64,000 nt of DNA from Lachnospiraceae bacterium. Lineage in GTDB: Bacteria; Bacillota; Clostridia; Lachnospirales; Lachnospiraceae. Numbering within the stretch: the stretch's first letter is position 1; each line of letters starts with the position of its first letter. The stretch spans positions 85,474 to 149,473 of the forward strand of contig JAJQBQ010000038.1 of the NCBI GenBank assembly GCA_021203205.1, given 5' to 3'. Positions 39,072-48,219 of this stretch are shown piece after piece. Under the pieces are notes generated by a model. It had not been told where the DNA came from. It was given only the letters and a program-made list of their open reading frames with translations, and ran no database searches. The position numbers were made by a program, and so were the translations under genes.

Positions 39072-41675
39072 ATGAACATTAACAAATTTACCCAGAAGTC
39101 CCTGGAAGCCGTTCAGGGGTGTGAAAAGATTGCCAGTGACTACGGCAATCAGGAGATTACACAGGAGCATTTCCTGTTGAGCCTTCTTCAGGTGGACGAC
39201 AGCCTGATCTTAAAACTGGTCGAAAAGATGGAGATCGACACGGATCATTTTACGAGACGCGTTGAGCAGGGCATTGAGAAGCTGCCGAAGGTGCGGGGCG
39301 GGGAGCTGCGCATCGGGCAGGCCTTAAATAATGTGCTGATTTACGCCGAGGATGAGGCGAAGGCCATGGGCGACGAGTACGTGTCCGTCGAGCACCTGTT
39401 TCTGGCCATGATCAAATACGCTGCCGGAGAGACGAAGGCAATTTTTAAGGAATACGGGATCACGAGGGAGCGCTTTTTGCAGGCGCTGCAGGCCGTGCGC
39501 GGCAACCAGCGGGTGACCAGCGACAACCCGGAGGCCACTTACGATACGCTTGCGAAGTATGCGACGGATCTGGTGACGCGGGCGAAGGAACAGAAGCTTG
39601 ACCCGGTCATCGGCAGGGACGCGGAGTGCCGCAACGTTATCCGCATCCTTTCCAGAAAGACGAAAAACAATCCGGTGCTCATCGGCGAACCGGGTGTCGG
39701 CAAGACGGCCGTGGTGGAAGGCCTGGCCCAGAGGATCGTAAACGGCGATGTGCCGGAGAGTCTGAAGGATAAGAAGATTTTTTCCCTGGATATGGGTGCG
39801 CTGATCGCCGGCGCGAAGTACCGGGGCGAGTTCGAGGAGCGGTTAAAGGCCGTTCTGGAGGAAGTGAAGAAGAGCGACGGGCAGATCATCCTGTTCATCG
39901 ATGAGCTGCACACCATTGTGGGCGCGGGCAAGACGGAGGGCTCGATGGACGCGGGGAATATGTTAAAGCCCATGCTGGCAAGGGGGGAGCTTCACTGCAT
40001 CGGCGCCACCACGTTGGATGAATACCGCAAATATATCGAAAAGGATTCGGCACTGGAGCGCCGTTTCCAGCCGGTCATGGTGGATGAGCCCACCGTGGAG
40101 GATACCATTTCCATCCTTCGTGGCTTAAAGGAGCGCTACGAAGTGTTCCACGGCGTGAAGATCACAGACAGTGCGCTGGTATCCGCAGCGACACTTTCGA
40201 ACCGCTATATTTCCGACCGTTTCCTGCCGGATAAGGCCATCGACCTGGTGGATGAGGCCTGTGCGCTGATCCGCACGGAGATGGATTCCATGCCCACCGA
40301 GCTGGATGAGCTGCGCCGCAGGGTGATGCAGCTGGAGATCGAGGAGGCCGCATTAAAGAAGGAAGACGACCGCTTAAGCAAAGATCGCCTGGAGGCCCTG
40401 TCCCGGGAGCTGGCGGAGCAGCGCGACGAGTATAACCAGAAAAAGGCCCAGTGGGAAAATGAAAAGAATTCCGTGGGCCGCTTAAAGGAGCTGCGGGAGC
40501 AGATCGAGGAAATCCGCCGCCAGATTCAGGCGGCCGAACAGGCTTACGACCTGAACAAGGCTGCGGAGCTGCAGTACGGTAAACTTCCGGCCCTGGAAAA
40601 ACAGCTGGCTCAGGAAGAAGAAGCGGTGAAGAAGAAAGATATGTCGCTGGTGCACGAGAGCGTGACGGACGAGGAGATCTCCCGCATCGTCTCCCGCTGG
40701 ACCGGCATCCCGGTGGCGAAGCTGAACGAATCCGAGCGGGCGAAGACGCTGCATCTGGCGGATGAGCTGCATAAGCGGGTGGTGGGTCAGGATAACGCCG
40801 TGGAGCTGGTGTCTGAGGCCATCCTCCGCTCGAAGGCGGGCATCAAGGATCCGTCGAAGCCCATCGGTTCCTTCCTGTTCCTTGGCCCCACCGGCGTCGG
40901 CAAGACGGAGCTGGCGAAGGCGCTGGCCCGGAACCTGTTCGACGACGAGCAGAACATGGTTCGCATCGATATGTCGGAGTATATGGAGAAACATTCCGTG
41001 TCCCGTCTCATCGGGGCGCCTCCGGGATATGTGGGCTACGATGAGGGCGGCCAGCTGACCGAGGCCGTACGCCGCAAACCCTACTCTGTGGTGCTGTTCG
41101 ACGAGGTGGAGAAGGCGCATCCGGACGTGTTCAACGTTCTGCTGCAGGTGCTGGACGACGGCCGCATCACCGACTCCCAGGGCCGCACGGTGGATTTCAA
41201 AAACACCATCCTCATCATGACCTCCAACATCGGTTCGAGCTATCTGCTGGAGGGCATCTCCGCGGACGGCAGCATCCTGCCGCAGGCGGAAGATATGGTG
41301 ATGCAGGATCTGCGCAGTCAGTTCCGCCCGGAATTCTTAAATCGTCTGGACGAGATCATCATGTTCAAACCGCTGACGAAGGATAACATCACCTCCATCA
41401 TCGACCTGATGGTGGCGGACGTGAACCGCCGTCTGACGGAGCGGGAGCTTTCCATTGTTCTCACGGATCGCGCGAAGACCTTTATTGCAGACAACGGCTA
41501 TGAGCCCACCTACGGCGCAAGGCCGCTGAAGCGCTATTTGCAGAAGCATGTGGAGACACTGGCGGCGAGACTCATCCTCTCGAACTGTGTCGGCGCGGGC
41601 AGCACCATCCTCATAGACGAGGAGAACGGGGAGCTTGTGGCGCGGGCACAGGAGGTATTAGACAAGACAGAATAG
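39072..41675 (+). CDS. clpB: ATP-dependent disaggregase ClpB
   Basis: An 867-residue AAA+ chaperone that, with DnaK, resolubilises aggregated protein. The N-domain starts [23 protein letters not shown]1 has Walker A GEPGVGKT near residue 205 and [15 protein letters not shown]. The ClpB-type coiled-coil M domain lies around residues 405-525 ([20 protein letters not shown]). NBD2 has [14 protein letters not shown] near 606. No ClpP-binding tripeptide is seen. AAAAGGAGGATTGCC precedes the ATG. Controlled by CIRCE. Confidence 0.97.
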   Translation: MNINKFTQKSLEAVQGCEKIASDYGNQEITQEHFLLSLLQVDDSLILKLVEKMEIDTDHFTRRVEQGIEKLPKVRGGELRIGQALNNVLIYAEDEAKAMGDEYVSVEHLFLAMIKYAAGETKAIFKEYGITRERFLQALQAVRGNQRVTSDNPEATYDTLAKYATDLVTRAKEQKLDPVIGRDAECRNVIRILSRKTKNNPVLIGEPGVGKTAVVEGLAQRIVNGDVPESLKDKKIFSLDMGALIAGAKYRGEFEERLKAVLEEVKKSDGQIILFIDELHTIVGAGKTEGSMDAGNMLKPMLARGELHCIGATTLDEYRKYIEKDSALERRFQPVMVDEPTVEDTISILRGLKERYEVFHGVKITDSALVSAATLSNRYISDRFLPDKAIDLVDEACALIRTEMDSMPTELDELRRRVMQLEIEEAALKKEDDRLSKDRLEALSRELAEQRDEYNQKKAQWENEKNSVGRLKELREQIEEIRRQIQAAEQAYDLNKAAELQYGKLPALEKQLAQEEEAVKKKDMSLVHESVTDEEISRIVSRWTGIPVAKLNESERAKTLHLADELHKRVVGQDNAVELVSEAILRSKAGIKDPSKPIGSFLFLGPTGVGKTELAKALARNLFDDEQNMVRIDMSEYMEKHSVSRLIGAPPGYVGYDEGGQLTEAVRRKPYSVVLFDEVEKAHPDVFNVLLQVLDDGRITDSQGRTVDFKNTILIMTSNIGSSYLLEGISADGSILPQAEDMVMQDLRSQFRPEFLNRLDEIIMFKPLTKDNITSIIDLMVADVNRRLTERELSIVLTDRAKTFIADNGYEPTYGARPLKRYLQKHVETLAARLILSNCVGAGSTILIDEENGELVARAQEVLDKTE

Positions 41676-41745
41676 CTTAAGTGTTATACGAGATATCGAC
41701 CTTAAAAATGACGCATGCGGAATGCGGAAGGAAACCCCTGAGACT

Positions 41746-42315
41746 TTAAGAATCTGTGCGCACGAAGGAGAACGCCTCCGGCAGCAGTTCCGCCAGCGTA
41801 TAAATCTTATAGTCCGATTCGCTCTTCGCCAGGATAACTTTAAAATCCGGCGGGGCGAACTCGGACAGCACCTGACGGCAGGCCCCGCAGGGAGCGCAGT
41901 AGTCGAGAGGCGCCTGGCCCTCCGGTCCGCCGACGATGGCGATGGCTGAAAAAACCGAAAAGCCTTCGGATAACGCTTTAAATACGGCAGTGCGCTCCGC
42001 GCACATGGAGGAGCCATAGGCCTTGTTTTCAATATTGCAGCCGGTGATAATCACAGTTGTGTTGGAAACAGCTGCCGCAGTCAGAGCATCTGCGGGATCA
42101 GACGTCGCAGTCAGAACATCCGCATAAACAGATGCTGCAGTCAAAGACTTTTCAGCAGAGTGCACACTGTCAGGAGATGTGATTGCAGCGGCTGATTCCG
42201 GCCTGCGGCAGAGAAGCGCGGCTCCGACCGTAAAATGAGAGTAAGGCGTATAGGCAGCCGCTCTGGCTGTTTCGGCGCTTTGAATGAGTTGAAAAATATC
42301 CCTGTGAAGATCCAT
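41746..42315 (-). CDS. cdd: cytidine deaminase with a repeat insert
   Basis: A 189-residue cytidine deaminase (usual length ~135). The zinc motifs are present: CAERTA and PCGACRQVL, after NIENKAYGSSM. Between VGAALL and TGCNIEN lies a ~50-residue extra loop rich in Ala, Thr and Ser. It is encoded by degenerate 30-bp tandem units (GCAGTCAGARCATC.. at about 42073-42150). ATG 42315 with GGAGGTG upstream is the real start. It converges with clpB; no strong terminator is visible between them. Confidence 0.93.
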   Translation of the reverse strand: MDLHRDIFQLIQSAETARAAAYTPYSHFTVGAALLCRRPESAAAITSPDSVHSAEKSLTAASVYADVLTATSDPADALTAAAVSNTTVIITGCNIENKAYGSSMCAERTAVFKALSEGFSVFSAIAIVGGPEGQAPLDYCAPCGACRQVLSEFAPPDFKVILAKSESDYKIYTLAELLPEAFSFVRTDS

Positions 42316-42357
42316 AAGAAACACCTCCATATAGAATGCTGTGCGTAGCTGCTCCCA

Positions 42358-42473
42358 GGCTGTCCGAAAACTCATTTTTAAGTTTCTTCGGACACAATAT
42401 GTAGTCTTTCGGACTCATCAGTGACACAACATGTTGTCGAATTACAGAAATTGTTTTGAGTTTTCGGACAGCC
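42358..42473. repeat. 116-bp palindrome upstream of cdd
   Basis: The 17 bases GGCTGTCCGAAAACTCA (42358-42374) are perfectly inverted at 42457-42473. A nested palindrome GACACAACATGTTGTC lies at 42423-42438. It would transcribe into the cdd 5' region on the minus strand if the promoter lies upstream. Confidence 0.75.
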
Positions 42474-42630
42474 CCCTTCTGTAAGACAGGAAGCTCCTTG
42501 CTGAGCAATGAGGATTCGTCACTTTGCGATGTATTTTCCGACGCAGAGTTCTTTCCTTACAGAGGCCGGGCGCGAATCGTAACATGAGTTTACCAGAATC
42601 CGGTAATTTTGTAAATGAATCGTTTAAATT

Positions 42631-42738
42631 TGCAAAAACTTCGTGAAATCTTTGTTTTCTATGAAGTTTTGGACGAAGTTTTTGCGCGTGCCGAAGTTCG
42701 CTTCGCGAACTTCAGGAGGCAGACCGTGAATCAGTAAC
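42631..42738. repeat. palindromic MITE-like element, copy C (partial)
   Basis: GCAAAAACTTCGT (42632-42644) is inverted at 42673-42685. The right part, CCGAAGTTCGCTTCGCGAAC and then TTCAGGAGGCAGACCGTGAA, matches the right half of copy A (13210-13245), ending near GTAAC. The left terminus is not recognisable. Confidence 0.6.
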
Positions 42739-42740
42739 AA

Positions 42741-42772
42741 AAAAATTCCCCCCTTCATGTATGAAAGGGGGT
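42741..42772 (-). terminator. terminator hairpin on the minus strand
   Basis: CCCCCTTCAT and ATGAAAGGGGG pair, and on the minus strand the stem is followed by a run of T's. There is no annotated minus-strand gene to its right, so it may serve antisense transcription from the SASP region. Confidence 0.5.
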
Positions 42773-42858
42773 TAACCGGTCAATACTGGAAACGGTACAT
42801 CATGAAACGGAGTTATTCGTTCCATACGGAGAACAGTACGTGAAACGGAGGTATGATT

Positions 42859-43083
42859 ATGAGCCTGACGGAGGAAGAATTGGAGGCAAAATTGGAAAAG
42901 GACAGAAAAAAAGTAAGAAACTGGCAGAATCTGCCGGAAAAAGAACGCCTGAAATATGAAATCGCGGAGGAACTTGGCCTGCTCGAGCGAGTGGAGGAAG
43001 CCGGATGGCGCGGTTTGTCCGCACAGGAAACCGGACGCATCGGCGGACTTATGACGAAGCGGAGAAGGATGATGGAATCGTGA
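42859..43083 (+). CDS. small acid-soluble spore protein, alpha/beta-like
   Basis: A 74-residue protein with the SASP pattern: LKYEIAEELGLLERVEEAGW followed by GLSAQETGRIGGLMTKR. Such proteins coat and protect DNA in dormant spores. The clostridial version usually has this GRIGGLMTKR ending. ATG 42859 is chosen because GGAGG is eight bases upstream; ATG 42853 would touch it. This is the clearest sporulation marker in the window. Confidence 0.85.
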   Translation: MSLTEEELEAKLEKDRKKVRNWQNLPEKERLKYEIAEELGLLERVEEAGWRGLSAQETGRIGGLMTKRRRMMES

Positions 43084-43268
43084 AAACTTCGGATCCTGAC
43101 TTTCGTCCCCTGTATTAAATGTGTTGTGATGCAAATTTGCGAAAAATTCGCAAATTTGGTAAAAAAGCTTGAAGTTTTGCGCAAAGGGTGCTATAGTTTC
43201 CCGTCGTCAGAAGGAAATGCTTTTGGGAATGAAAAACAGAATTTGAAGATTCCTGTAACGAGGTACTT

Positions 43269-43988
43269 ATGAAGCTGATTTTTATCCGGCACGCCGAGCC
43301 GGACTACGCAATTGATTCACTCACCGAGAAGGGCTGGCGGGAGGCAAAGCTGCTGGCGAAGCGCATGAGCAAGGTAGAAATGGATGCAATTTATGTCTCG
43401 CCCCTCGGGCGCGCGCAGGATACCTGCAACGAAACCCTGAAGCTCACCGGTCAGACCGCGGAGACCATGGACTGGCTGCAGGAGTTTTATGTGCCGGTGA
43501 CGGATCCCTGGCGCGGGCAGAATCATCACCCGTGGGATTACTATCCGGCAAACTGGACAAAGTGCCCGGAACTTTACGATAAAGATGGCTGGGTGGACAG
43601 CCCCATTATGTCCACCGGGCCGGTCAGAGAGCGTTTCGACGCGGTGGTGCAGGGGCTTGACGGGGTGCTTGCTTCCCACGGCTACGAGCGCTGCAACAGC
43701 TACTATAAGGTGACAAAGGCAAATGAGGACACGCTTGTGTTCTTTTGTCATTTTGGCGTGACCTGTGTGATGCTCTCCCATCTGTGCGGCGTATCCGCGC
43801 CGGTATTGTGGCAGCAGTTTTTTCTGGCGCCGTCCTCGGTGACGGTGGCCTGCACGGAGGAACGCCTGCGGGGTGAGGCATGTTTTCGCGTGAAACAGTT
43901 CGGCGACATCTCTCACCTTTACATAGAAAGCGAGCCGCCGTCGGATTCCGGGTTTTTCATGGAGACCTGGCACGAAGGCGGGAAGTAG
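43269..43988 (+). CDS. histidine phosphatase family protein
   Basis: A 239-residue phosphoglycerate-mutase-like phosphatase. The catalytic RHAE is at residues 7-10 (IFIRHAEPDY). SPLGRAQDT follows, and the second His is in FFCHFGVTCVM. Length and motifs suit a broad-specificity phosphatase; the substrate is unknown. ACGAGGTACTT precedes the ATG. Confidence 0.88.
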   Translation: MKLIFIRHAEPDYAIDSLTEKGWREAKLLAKRMSKVEMDAIYVSPLGRAQDTCNETLKLTGQTAETMDWLQEFYVPVTDPWRGQNHHPWDYYPANWTKCPELYDKDGWVDSPIMSTGPVRERFDAVVQGLDGVLASHGYERCNSYYKVTKANEDTLVFFCHFGVTCVMLSHLCGVSAPVLWQQFFLAPSSVTVACTEERLRGEACFRVKQFGDISHLYIESEPPSDSGFFMETWHEGGK

Positions 43989-44080
43989 CATGAGATGATT
44001 TTAAGATTGTAAATTTAAACAGAACAGAATCATGGTTTGACACGGAGTCATCAGACGAAATCAGTGCGAAGCGTTAGCCT

Positions 44081-44120
44081 CAGGGAGCGAAAGCCTGCTT
44101 TCAGATTCATGGATTTGGAA
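44081..44120 (+). repeat. dispersed 40-bp repeat, copy 2
   Basis: CAGGGAGCGAAAGCCTGCTT followed by TCAGATTCATGGATTTGGAA fits the family consensus CAGGG-TCGGAAG-TTGCTTCC-AATTCATGGATTTGGAA. Confidence 0.65.
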
Positions 44121-44171
44121 CCGGCAAATCATGATTTTAGATATAGCTTTAAGAAAGAAGGTAGAATTTTC

Positions 44172-45443
44172 ATGACAAAGATTGATATTATTTCGGGATT
44201 TTTAGGCGCCGGGAAGACGACACTGATCCGAAAGCTGCTGGGCGAGGCTTTGAGCGGCGAGAAGTGCATGCTGATTGAGAACGAGTTCGGCGAGATCGCC
44301 GTGGACGGCGGTTTCTTAAAGGATACCGGCGTGCAGATCACGGAGATGAGCCAGGGCTGCATCTGCTGCTCTCTGGTAGGCGACTTTGAGACTTCCTTAA
44401 AGGAAGCGATCGCTGCCTACAACCCGGAGCGCATCCTCATCGAGCCGAGCGGTGTCGGCAAGCTGTCCGATGTTATCCGCGCGGTGAAGACTGTGGAGTC
44501 GGAGGATGTGGTCTTAAACAGCGCTTCCGTGGTTGTGGATGCCATGAAGGTGAAGATGTACACGAAGAATTTTGGCGAGTTCTATAACAACCAGATCGCC
44601 AGCGCCGGCACCATCATTTTAAGCAGAACCGGCAAGATGTCGGAAGAGCGCGTGGCCGCGGTCATCGACCTCATCCGTGCCATCAACGCGGAGGCGGCTA
44701 TCATCGCTACTCCGTGGGAAAAGCTCTCGGGGGAGAAGATTCTCACCTCCATTGAGCAGGGCGAAACCTTAAGCAAATCCATGGAGGAAGAGCTGTTAAA
44801 GGAAGTGACGGAACATCATCACGAGGATGAGGATGACGATGAGTGCTGCTGTGGCCACCATCATCACCATGATGAGCACGGTCACCATCATGACGATGAG
44901 TGCTGCGAACATCACCACGACGACGAGGAACACGAGCATCACCATCATCACGGCGATGAGGAACACGAGCATCACCATCATCACGACGATGAGGAACACG
45001 AACATCATCATGACCACGATGAAGAGGAACATGAACATCATCATGATCATGACGACGAGGAGCACGAGCATCATCATCACGACGATGAGGAGCATGAGCA
45101 TCATCACCATGATCATGAGGGACATGAACATCATCATCACCATCACCACCACGGCCACGATGCGGACGAAGTATTCGTGAGCTGGGGGCTGGAGACGGCG
45201 GCATCCTTCACGAAGGAAGAGATTCAGGAAAAGCTGAACGCCTTAAATGATGCGGACACCTATGGAATTATCCTCCGGGCGAAGGGGATGGTGGCCGGCA
45301 GCGAGGGCGCAGACTGGATTTACTTCGACTTTGTGCCGGAGGAGATGGAGATCCGCACCGGCGAACCGGAGATTATCGGCAAGATCTGTGTGATCGGTTC
45401 ACAGATGAAGGAAGACGCGATTGCGGCGCTCTTTTCAAAATAA
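44172..45443 (+). CDS. COG0523 (CobW/ZNG-like) GTPase with His-rich metal-binding region
   Basis: A 423-residue G3E GTPase. Walker A GFLGAGKTT begins at residue 9, and the metal-binding CxCC motif (CICC) is at residues 63-66. Residues ~215-330 are a run of His, Glu and Asp in repeats such as DDEEHEHHHH, with over 50 His. The C-terminal CobW domain ends IGSQMKEDAIAALFSK. Family members load or buffer zinc, cobalt or nickel; the His tract suggests metal storage or a wide binding range. ATG 44172 (MTKIDIISGF) is the family start; the longer frame is not. A second GTPase follows. Confidence 0.92.
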   Translation: MTKIDIISGFLGAGKTTLIRKLLGEALSGEKCMLIENEFGEIAVDGGFLKDTGVQITEMSQGCICCSLVGDFETSLKEAIAAYNPERILIEPSGVGKLSDVIRAVKTVESEDVVLNSASVVVDAMKVKMYTKNFGEFYNNQIASAGTIILSRTGKMSEERVAAVIDLIRAINAEAAIIATPWEKLSGEKILTSIEQGETLSKSMEEELLKEVTEHHHEDEDDDECCCGHHHHHDEHGHHHDDECCEHHHDDEEHEHHHHHGDEEHEHHHHHDDEEHEHHHDHDEEEHEHHHDHDDEEHEHHHHDDEEHEHHHHDHEGHEHHHHHHHHGHDADEVFVSWGLETAASFTKEEIQEKLNALNDADTYGIILRAKGMVAGSEGADWIYFDFVPEEMEIRTGEPEIIGKICVIGSQMKEDAIAALFSK

Positions 45444-45474
45444 TGCCGGGAGCAGCAGTTCTCTGATTCCTGAG

Positions 45475-45560
45475 GGGAAACGCTCCGCGTTTCCCGGACT
45501 CCGGGTTCCGGTGTCATTAAATATCATCCCCTGCACACTTTGGCGTGTCAGGGGATATCA
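45475..45560 (+). promoter_or_regulatory. two hairpins between the GTPase genes
   Basis: GGGAAACGC/GCGTTTCCC (45475-45495, loop TCC) is a tight stem after the first gene, without a T-run. CCCCTG-ACAC/GTGT-CAGGGG flanked by ATAT (45521-45560) lies 16 bases before the next start, close to its ribosome-binding region. The second could be an operator or attenuator. Confidence 0.6.
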
Positions 45561-45575
45561 GTATGAGGTGGTTTC

Positions 45576-46523
45576 ATGACAGAGAAAATACCGGTATATT
45601 TTATCAACGGTTTTCTGGAAGCGGGAAAAACAAATTTTATCCAGTACACCATTGACCAGGATTATTTTAAGATCGACGGCCGCACCCTGCTGATCCTCTG
45701 CGAGGAGGGCGTGGAGGAGTACGAGGAAGCCATATTGAAGCGGAACAACACGGTCATGGAGACGTTCGATGACCAGAAGGACTTTACGGCGGAGGCTCTG
45801 GCGGTACTCACGGAAAAGTACGCGCCCGAGCGTGTCATCGTGGAGTTCAACGGCATGTGGAACCTGCGGGACGTGGTGTTTCCGTCAAACTGGGCGAGGG
45901 AGCAGCAGATCACCATCGTGGACGGCAGCACGTTTACGGCTTATTTTGCGAACATGCGCTCCATGTTTATGGACATGGCCCGCTACTCGGATCTGGTGCT
46001 GTTTAACCGGGTAAATCCGGCGGATGACCTGCTGACCTGGAAACGGGCGATCCTCACGGCGAACACCCGCGCGGAGGTAGTCTTCGAGGATGAAGAGGGA
46101 CCGCTGGATGTGGTGGGAGATGAGGATCTCCCCTATGATGTGAACGCTCCGGTCATTGAGATCGGGGACGATGACTACGCTATCTGGTACGTGGATGCCA
46201 TGCAGCAGGAACAGCGCTATGAGGGAAAGACCGTTTCATTTCTGGCTATGGTCTATCGTCCGAGGACCTTTATCGGCGACAAATTTGTTCCGGGGCGTTT
46301 TGTCATGACCTGCTGTGCGCAGGATGTGAGCTTCCTTGGTTATATGTGCAAATTTAAGGGTGCAAAAAAACTCCATACCAGAAACTGGGTGAGGGTGACT
46401 GCAAAGGTGCACTACGAGGATTCGAAGGATTATGACGGCCGCGGGCCGGTGCTTTACGCGGAGAAAATCGAGCCGGCTGCGAAGCCGAAGCAGGAAGTTA
46501 TCGACATGAATCAGACGGCGTAG
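45576..46523 (+). CDS. CobW-like P-loop domain fused to a YcgQ/TIGR03943-like domain
   Basis: A 315-residue protein. The N-terminal ~170 residues resemble a COG0523 GTPase (FINGFLEAGKTNF; VIVEFNGMWNLRDVVFP; LVLFNRVNPADDL) but the CxCC motif is missing. From ~195 the sequence resembles the C-terminal domain of YcgQ/DUF1980 proteins (VSFLAMVYRPRTF; GRFVMTCCAQDVSFLGYMCK). YcgQ-type proteins pair with the YcgR/YraQ permeases and COG0523 GTPases in metal homeostasis. The fusion links both in one polypeptide. It follows the His-rich GTPase by 132 bases. Confidence 0.8.
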   Translation: MTEKIPVYFINGFLEAGKTNFIQYTIDQDYFKIDGRTLLILCEEGVEEYEEAILKRNNTVMETFDDQKDFTAEALAVLTEKYAPERVIVEFNGMWNLRDVVFPSNWAREQQITIVDGSTFTAYFANMRSMFMDMARYSDLVLFNRVNPADDLLTWKRAILTANTRAEVVFEDEEGPLDVVGDEDLPYDVNAPVIEIGDDDYAIWYVDAMQQEQRYEGKTVSFLAMVYRPRTFIGDKFVPGRFVMTCCAQDVSFLGYMCKFKGAKKLHTRNWVRVTAKVHYEDSKDYDGRGPVLYAEKIEPAAKPKQEVIDMNQTA

Positions 46524-46536
46524 AAGGCGGCAGAAT

Positions 46537-47163
46537 ATGAACTGGTGGCATCATCTGAAGACAATCAATCATCACAAATGGCTAGTCATGAAGCACTGCT
46601 TTGCGATCGGTCTGTATCGGCAGGGGCTTCTGCATGACCTTTCCAAGTATTCGCCGGTCGAGTTTCTGCCCGGCGCGAAGTATTATCAGGGAGGAAAACG
46701 CAGTCCCAACAACGCGGAGCGCGAGGACAGAGGATACAGCCAGGCGTGGCTCCACCACAAGGGAAGAAATAAGCACCATATGGAATACTGGATTGATTAC
46801 CAGCCGGGAAAGCACAGCGAAGTGCACAGTGCCGCTCCGTCTGCGGATTATACCGTCGGCGCGGACGGCTACCTCCTGCAGCCAAACGGTTACCCGGCGG
46901 ACGGAGCCATGGTGGGGTGCAAAATGCCGGTGAAATATGTTCTCGAAATGTTTTGCGACCGTGTCGCAGCCTGTAAAAACTATAACGGCAGCGCCTATAC
47001 GGATGCGGATGCGTACGAGTATTTTATGCGCGGCAAATCCCATTACATTATCCACCCGGAATCCGGCGCACTGCTGGAAAAACTTCTGCTGATGTTGAAG
47101 GAAAAAGGGGAGGAGGAGACGTTCCGGTATATTCGCGTGGAAATTCTGCATAAGAAGAAATGA
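46537..47163 (+). CDS. DUF5662-like protein
   Basis: A 208-residue protein rich in His and aromatic residues. The N-terminus has INHHKWLVMKHCFAIGLYRQ and LLHDLSKYSPVEFLPGAKYY, and then AWLHHKGRNKHHMEYWIDY. This matches my memory of DUF5662, whose conserved His/Asp suggest an HD-like metal site. It lies 13 bases after the CobW-YcgQ fusion, so it may be co-transcribed and metal-related, but no function is known. A terminator follows. Confidence 0.75.
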   Translation: MNWWHHLKTINHHKWLVMKHCFAIGLYRQGLLHDLSKYSPVEFLPGAKYYQGGKRSPNNAEREDRGYSQAWLHHKGRNKHHMEYWIDYQPGKHSEVHSAAPSADYTVGADGYLLQPNGYPADGAMVGCKMPVKYVLEMFCDRVAACKNYNGSAYTDADAYEYFMRGKSHYIIHPESGALLEKLLLMLKEKGEEETFRYIRVEILHKKK

Positions 47164-47215
47164 GAGAAAGCGGAAACGGCAGGATTGATCGGGAAGAAGA
47201 AAAGACATAGAGAAA

Positions 47216-47260
47216 AAGTCCCCACAGAAATCGTCTGAATTCTGTGGGGGCTTATTTTTT
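47216..47260 (+). terminator. intrinsic terminator
   Basis: AAGTCCCCACAGAA pairs with TTCTGTGGGGGCTT, followed by ATTTTTT. It ends the metal-GTPase/DUF5662 unit. Confidence 0.9.
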
Positions 47261-47354
47261 GCGCAGGTACAGTTCTGTATGCGGTGTTATGGATTCCATA
47301 ACTTAACAAGTTCTATATGCAATTCTGCATGCAGCTTATGTATGTACGTTTCCT

Positions 47355-47762
47355 TTATATGTACTTCTTCATCCTGTCCGTTGCGGCGGCCTCGTCGATC
47401 GTTGCCGTGATCACGATGTGGATGCCATTTGCTTCCGCAAAAATGCCGATCTCATCCACCAGCTTGTCGAAGCCGTCGATATCCCCGCCGGTGATGTCCA
47501 GAATGGCGTCGATATAGATGTCGGTAATATCGTGGTTGCTCGCATAGATCCCCGCGATAAAACCGTAGAGAGACTGCGAATCAAAAATAGAGTAGTTGTC
47601 AGTCGAAATAAGGCGGCACTGGTACGAAACGTCATAGCGAAGCTTGTCGGACTTTTCGATGCACACAACAGAACCGGTCGATGTCTTGACGGCCTCATTC
47701 ACCATCTCGATCAGTTTCTTTGTCTTACCACTGCCGTTCAGCCCAAGAATCAGTTTAAGCAT
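47355..47762 (-). CDS. small P-loop ATPase-like protein
   Basis: A 135-residue protein with Walker A GLNGSGKTK at residues 7-15 and a possible Walker B in DIYIDAILDITGG. Only a single short P-loop domain is present. Similar uncharacterised proteins occur in Lachnospiraceae; the role is unknown. ATG 47762 with GGAGGAAGAAC upstream is the start; the frame further upstream runs through the promoter region. Confidence 0.75.
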   Translation of the reverse strand: MLKLILGLNGSGKTKKLIEMVNEAVKTSTGSVVCIEKSDKLRYDVSYQCRLISTDNYSIFDSQSLYGFIAGIYASNHDITDIYIDAILDITGGDIDGFDKLVDEIGIFAEANGIHIVITATIDEAAATDRMKKYI

Positions 47763-47905
47763 AGTTCTTCCTCCTGAATATAAAAATGTACGTACATACT
47801 CCGAACATCCGGTCGGATAATGCGAAGTACCGGAAACATGAACGATATATCTCCGAACGTCGTTTGATGGACTGTATTGTAACATGAACCCATGGGTGTG
47901 TCAAT

Positions 47906-47988
47906 CGTTTTTAAAATGCGGCGCAGTGGGCTGTCGTTTTAAAATGCAGCGCAGTGGCCTGTCGTTTTAATCTGCGGCGCGGCTGCCA
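47906..47988 (+). repeat. three ~28-bp tandem repeats
   Basis: CGTTTTAAAATGCGGCGCAG-TGGGCTGT-type units start at 47906, 47935 and 47963, the last diverged. CGTTTTTAAAAAGTCGG at 48011 may be a fourth remnant. The array lies just upstream of the hpf promoter. Confidence 0.75.
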
Positions 47989-48027
47989 TACGATTCGCGT
48001 TATTCGCGACCGTTTTTAAAAAGTCGG

Positions 48028-48056
48028 TGGACAATACCTATGGAATCATGTATAAT
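48028..48056 (+). promoter_or_regulatory. hpf promoter
   Basis: TGGACA (48028-48033) and TATAAT (48051-48056) are 17 bases apart. Confidence 0.85.
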
Positions 48057-48062
48057 AGGAAC

Positions 48063-48219
48063 ACTTTTAAAGGTGCCCGAACCTGCGGCGCGGCCCTGCG
48101 GTGGTTTCGCCGACATCAGGACGCGGAACTGTGAAACGGGTTCATTTTCGAATGATTCCCCAGAAGGCCGGGGGAAAGGGCAGCGAAAAAAGAAATTAAT
48201 ACAGAAGGGATGTGTTTTT
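48063..48219 (+). ncRNA. structured leader upstream of hpf (raiA-motif candidate)
   Basis: The ~155-base leader is GC-rich and can form several helices, e.g. GGTG-GTTT-CGCC (about 48100-48112) and CCTG..CAGG (about 48094-48122). GGCCGGGGGAAAGGG lies near its 3' end. The raiA motif is a known structured RNA often found just before this gene, so this is a candidate. I have not been able to match its consensus. Confidence 0.35.

Noticed and set aside
44743..45204. Long open frames antisense to the His-rich GTPase
   Set aside because: They are a by-product of the repetitive CAT/GAT codons; no ribosome-binding site or family resemblance.
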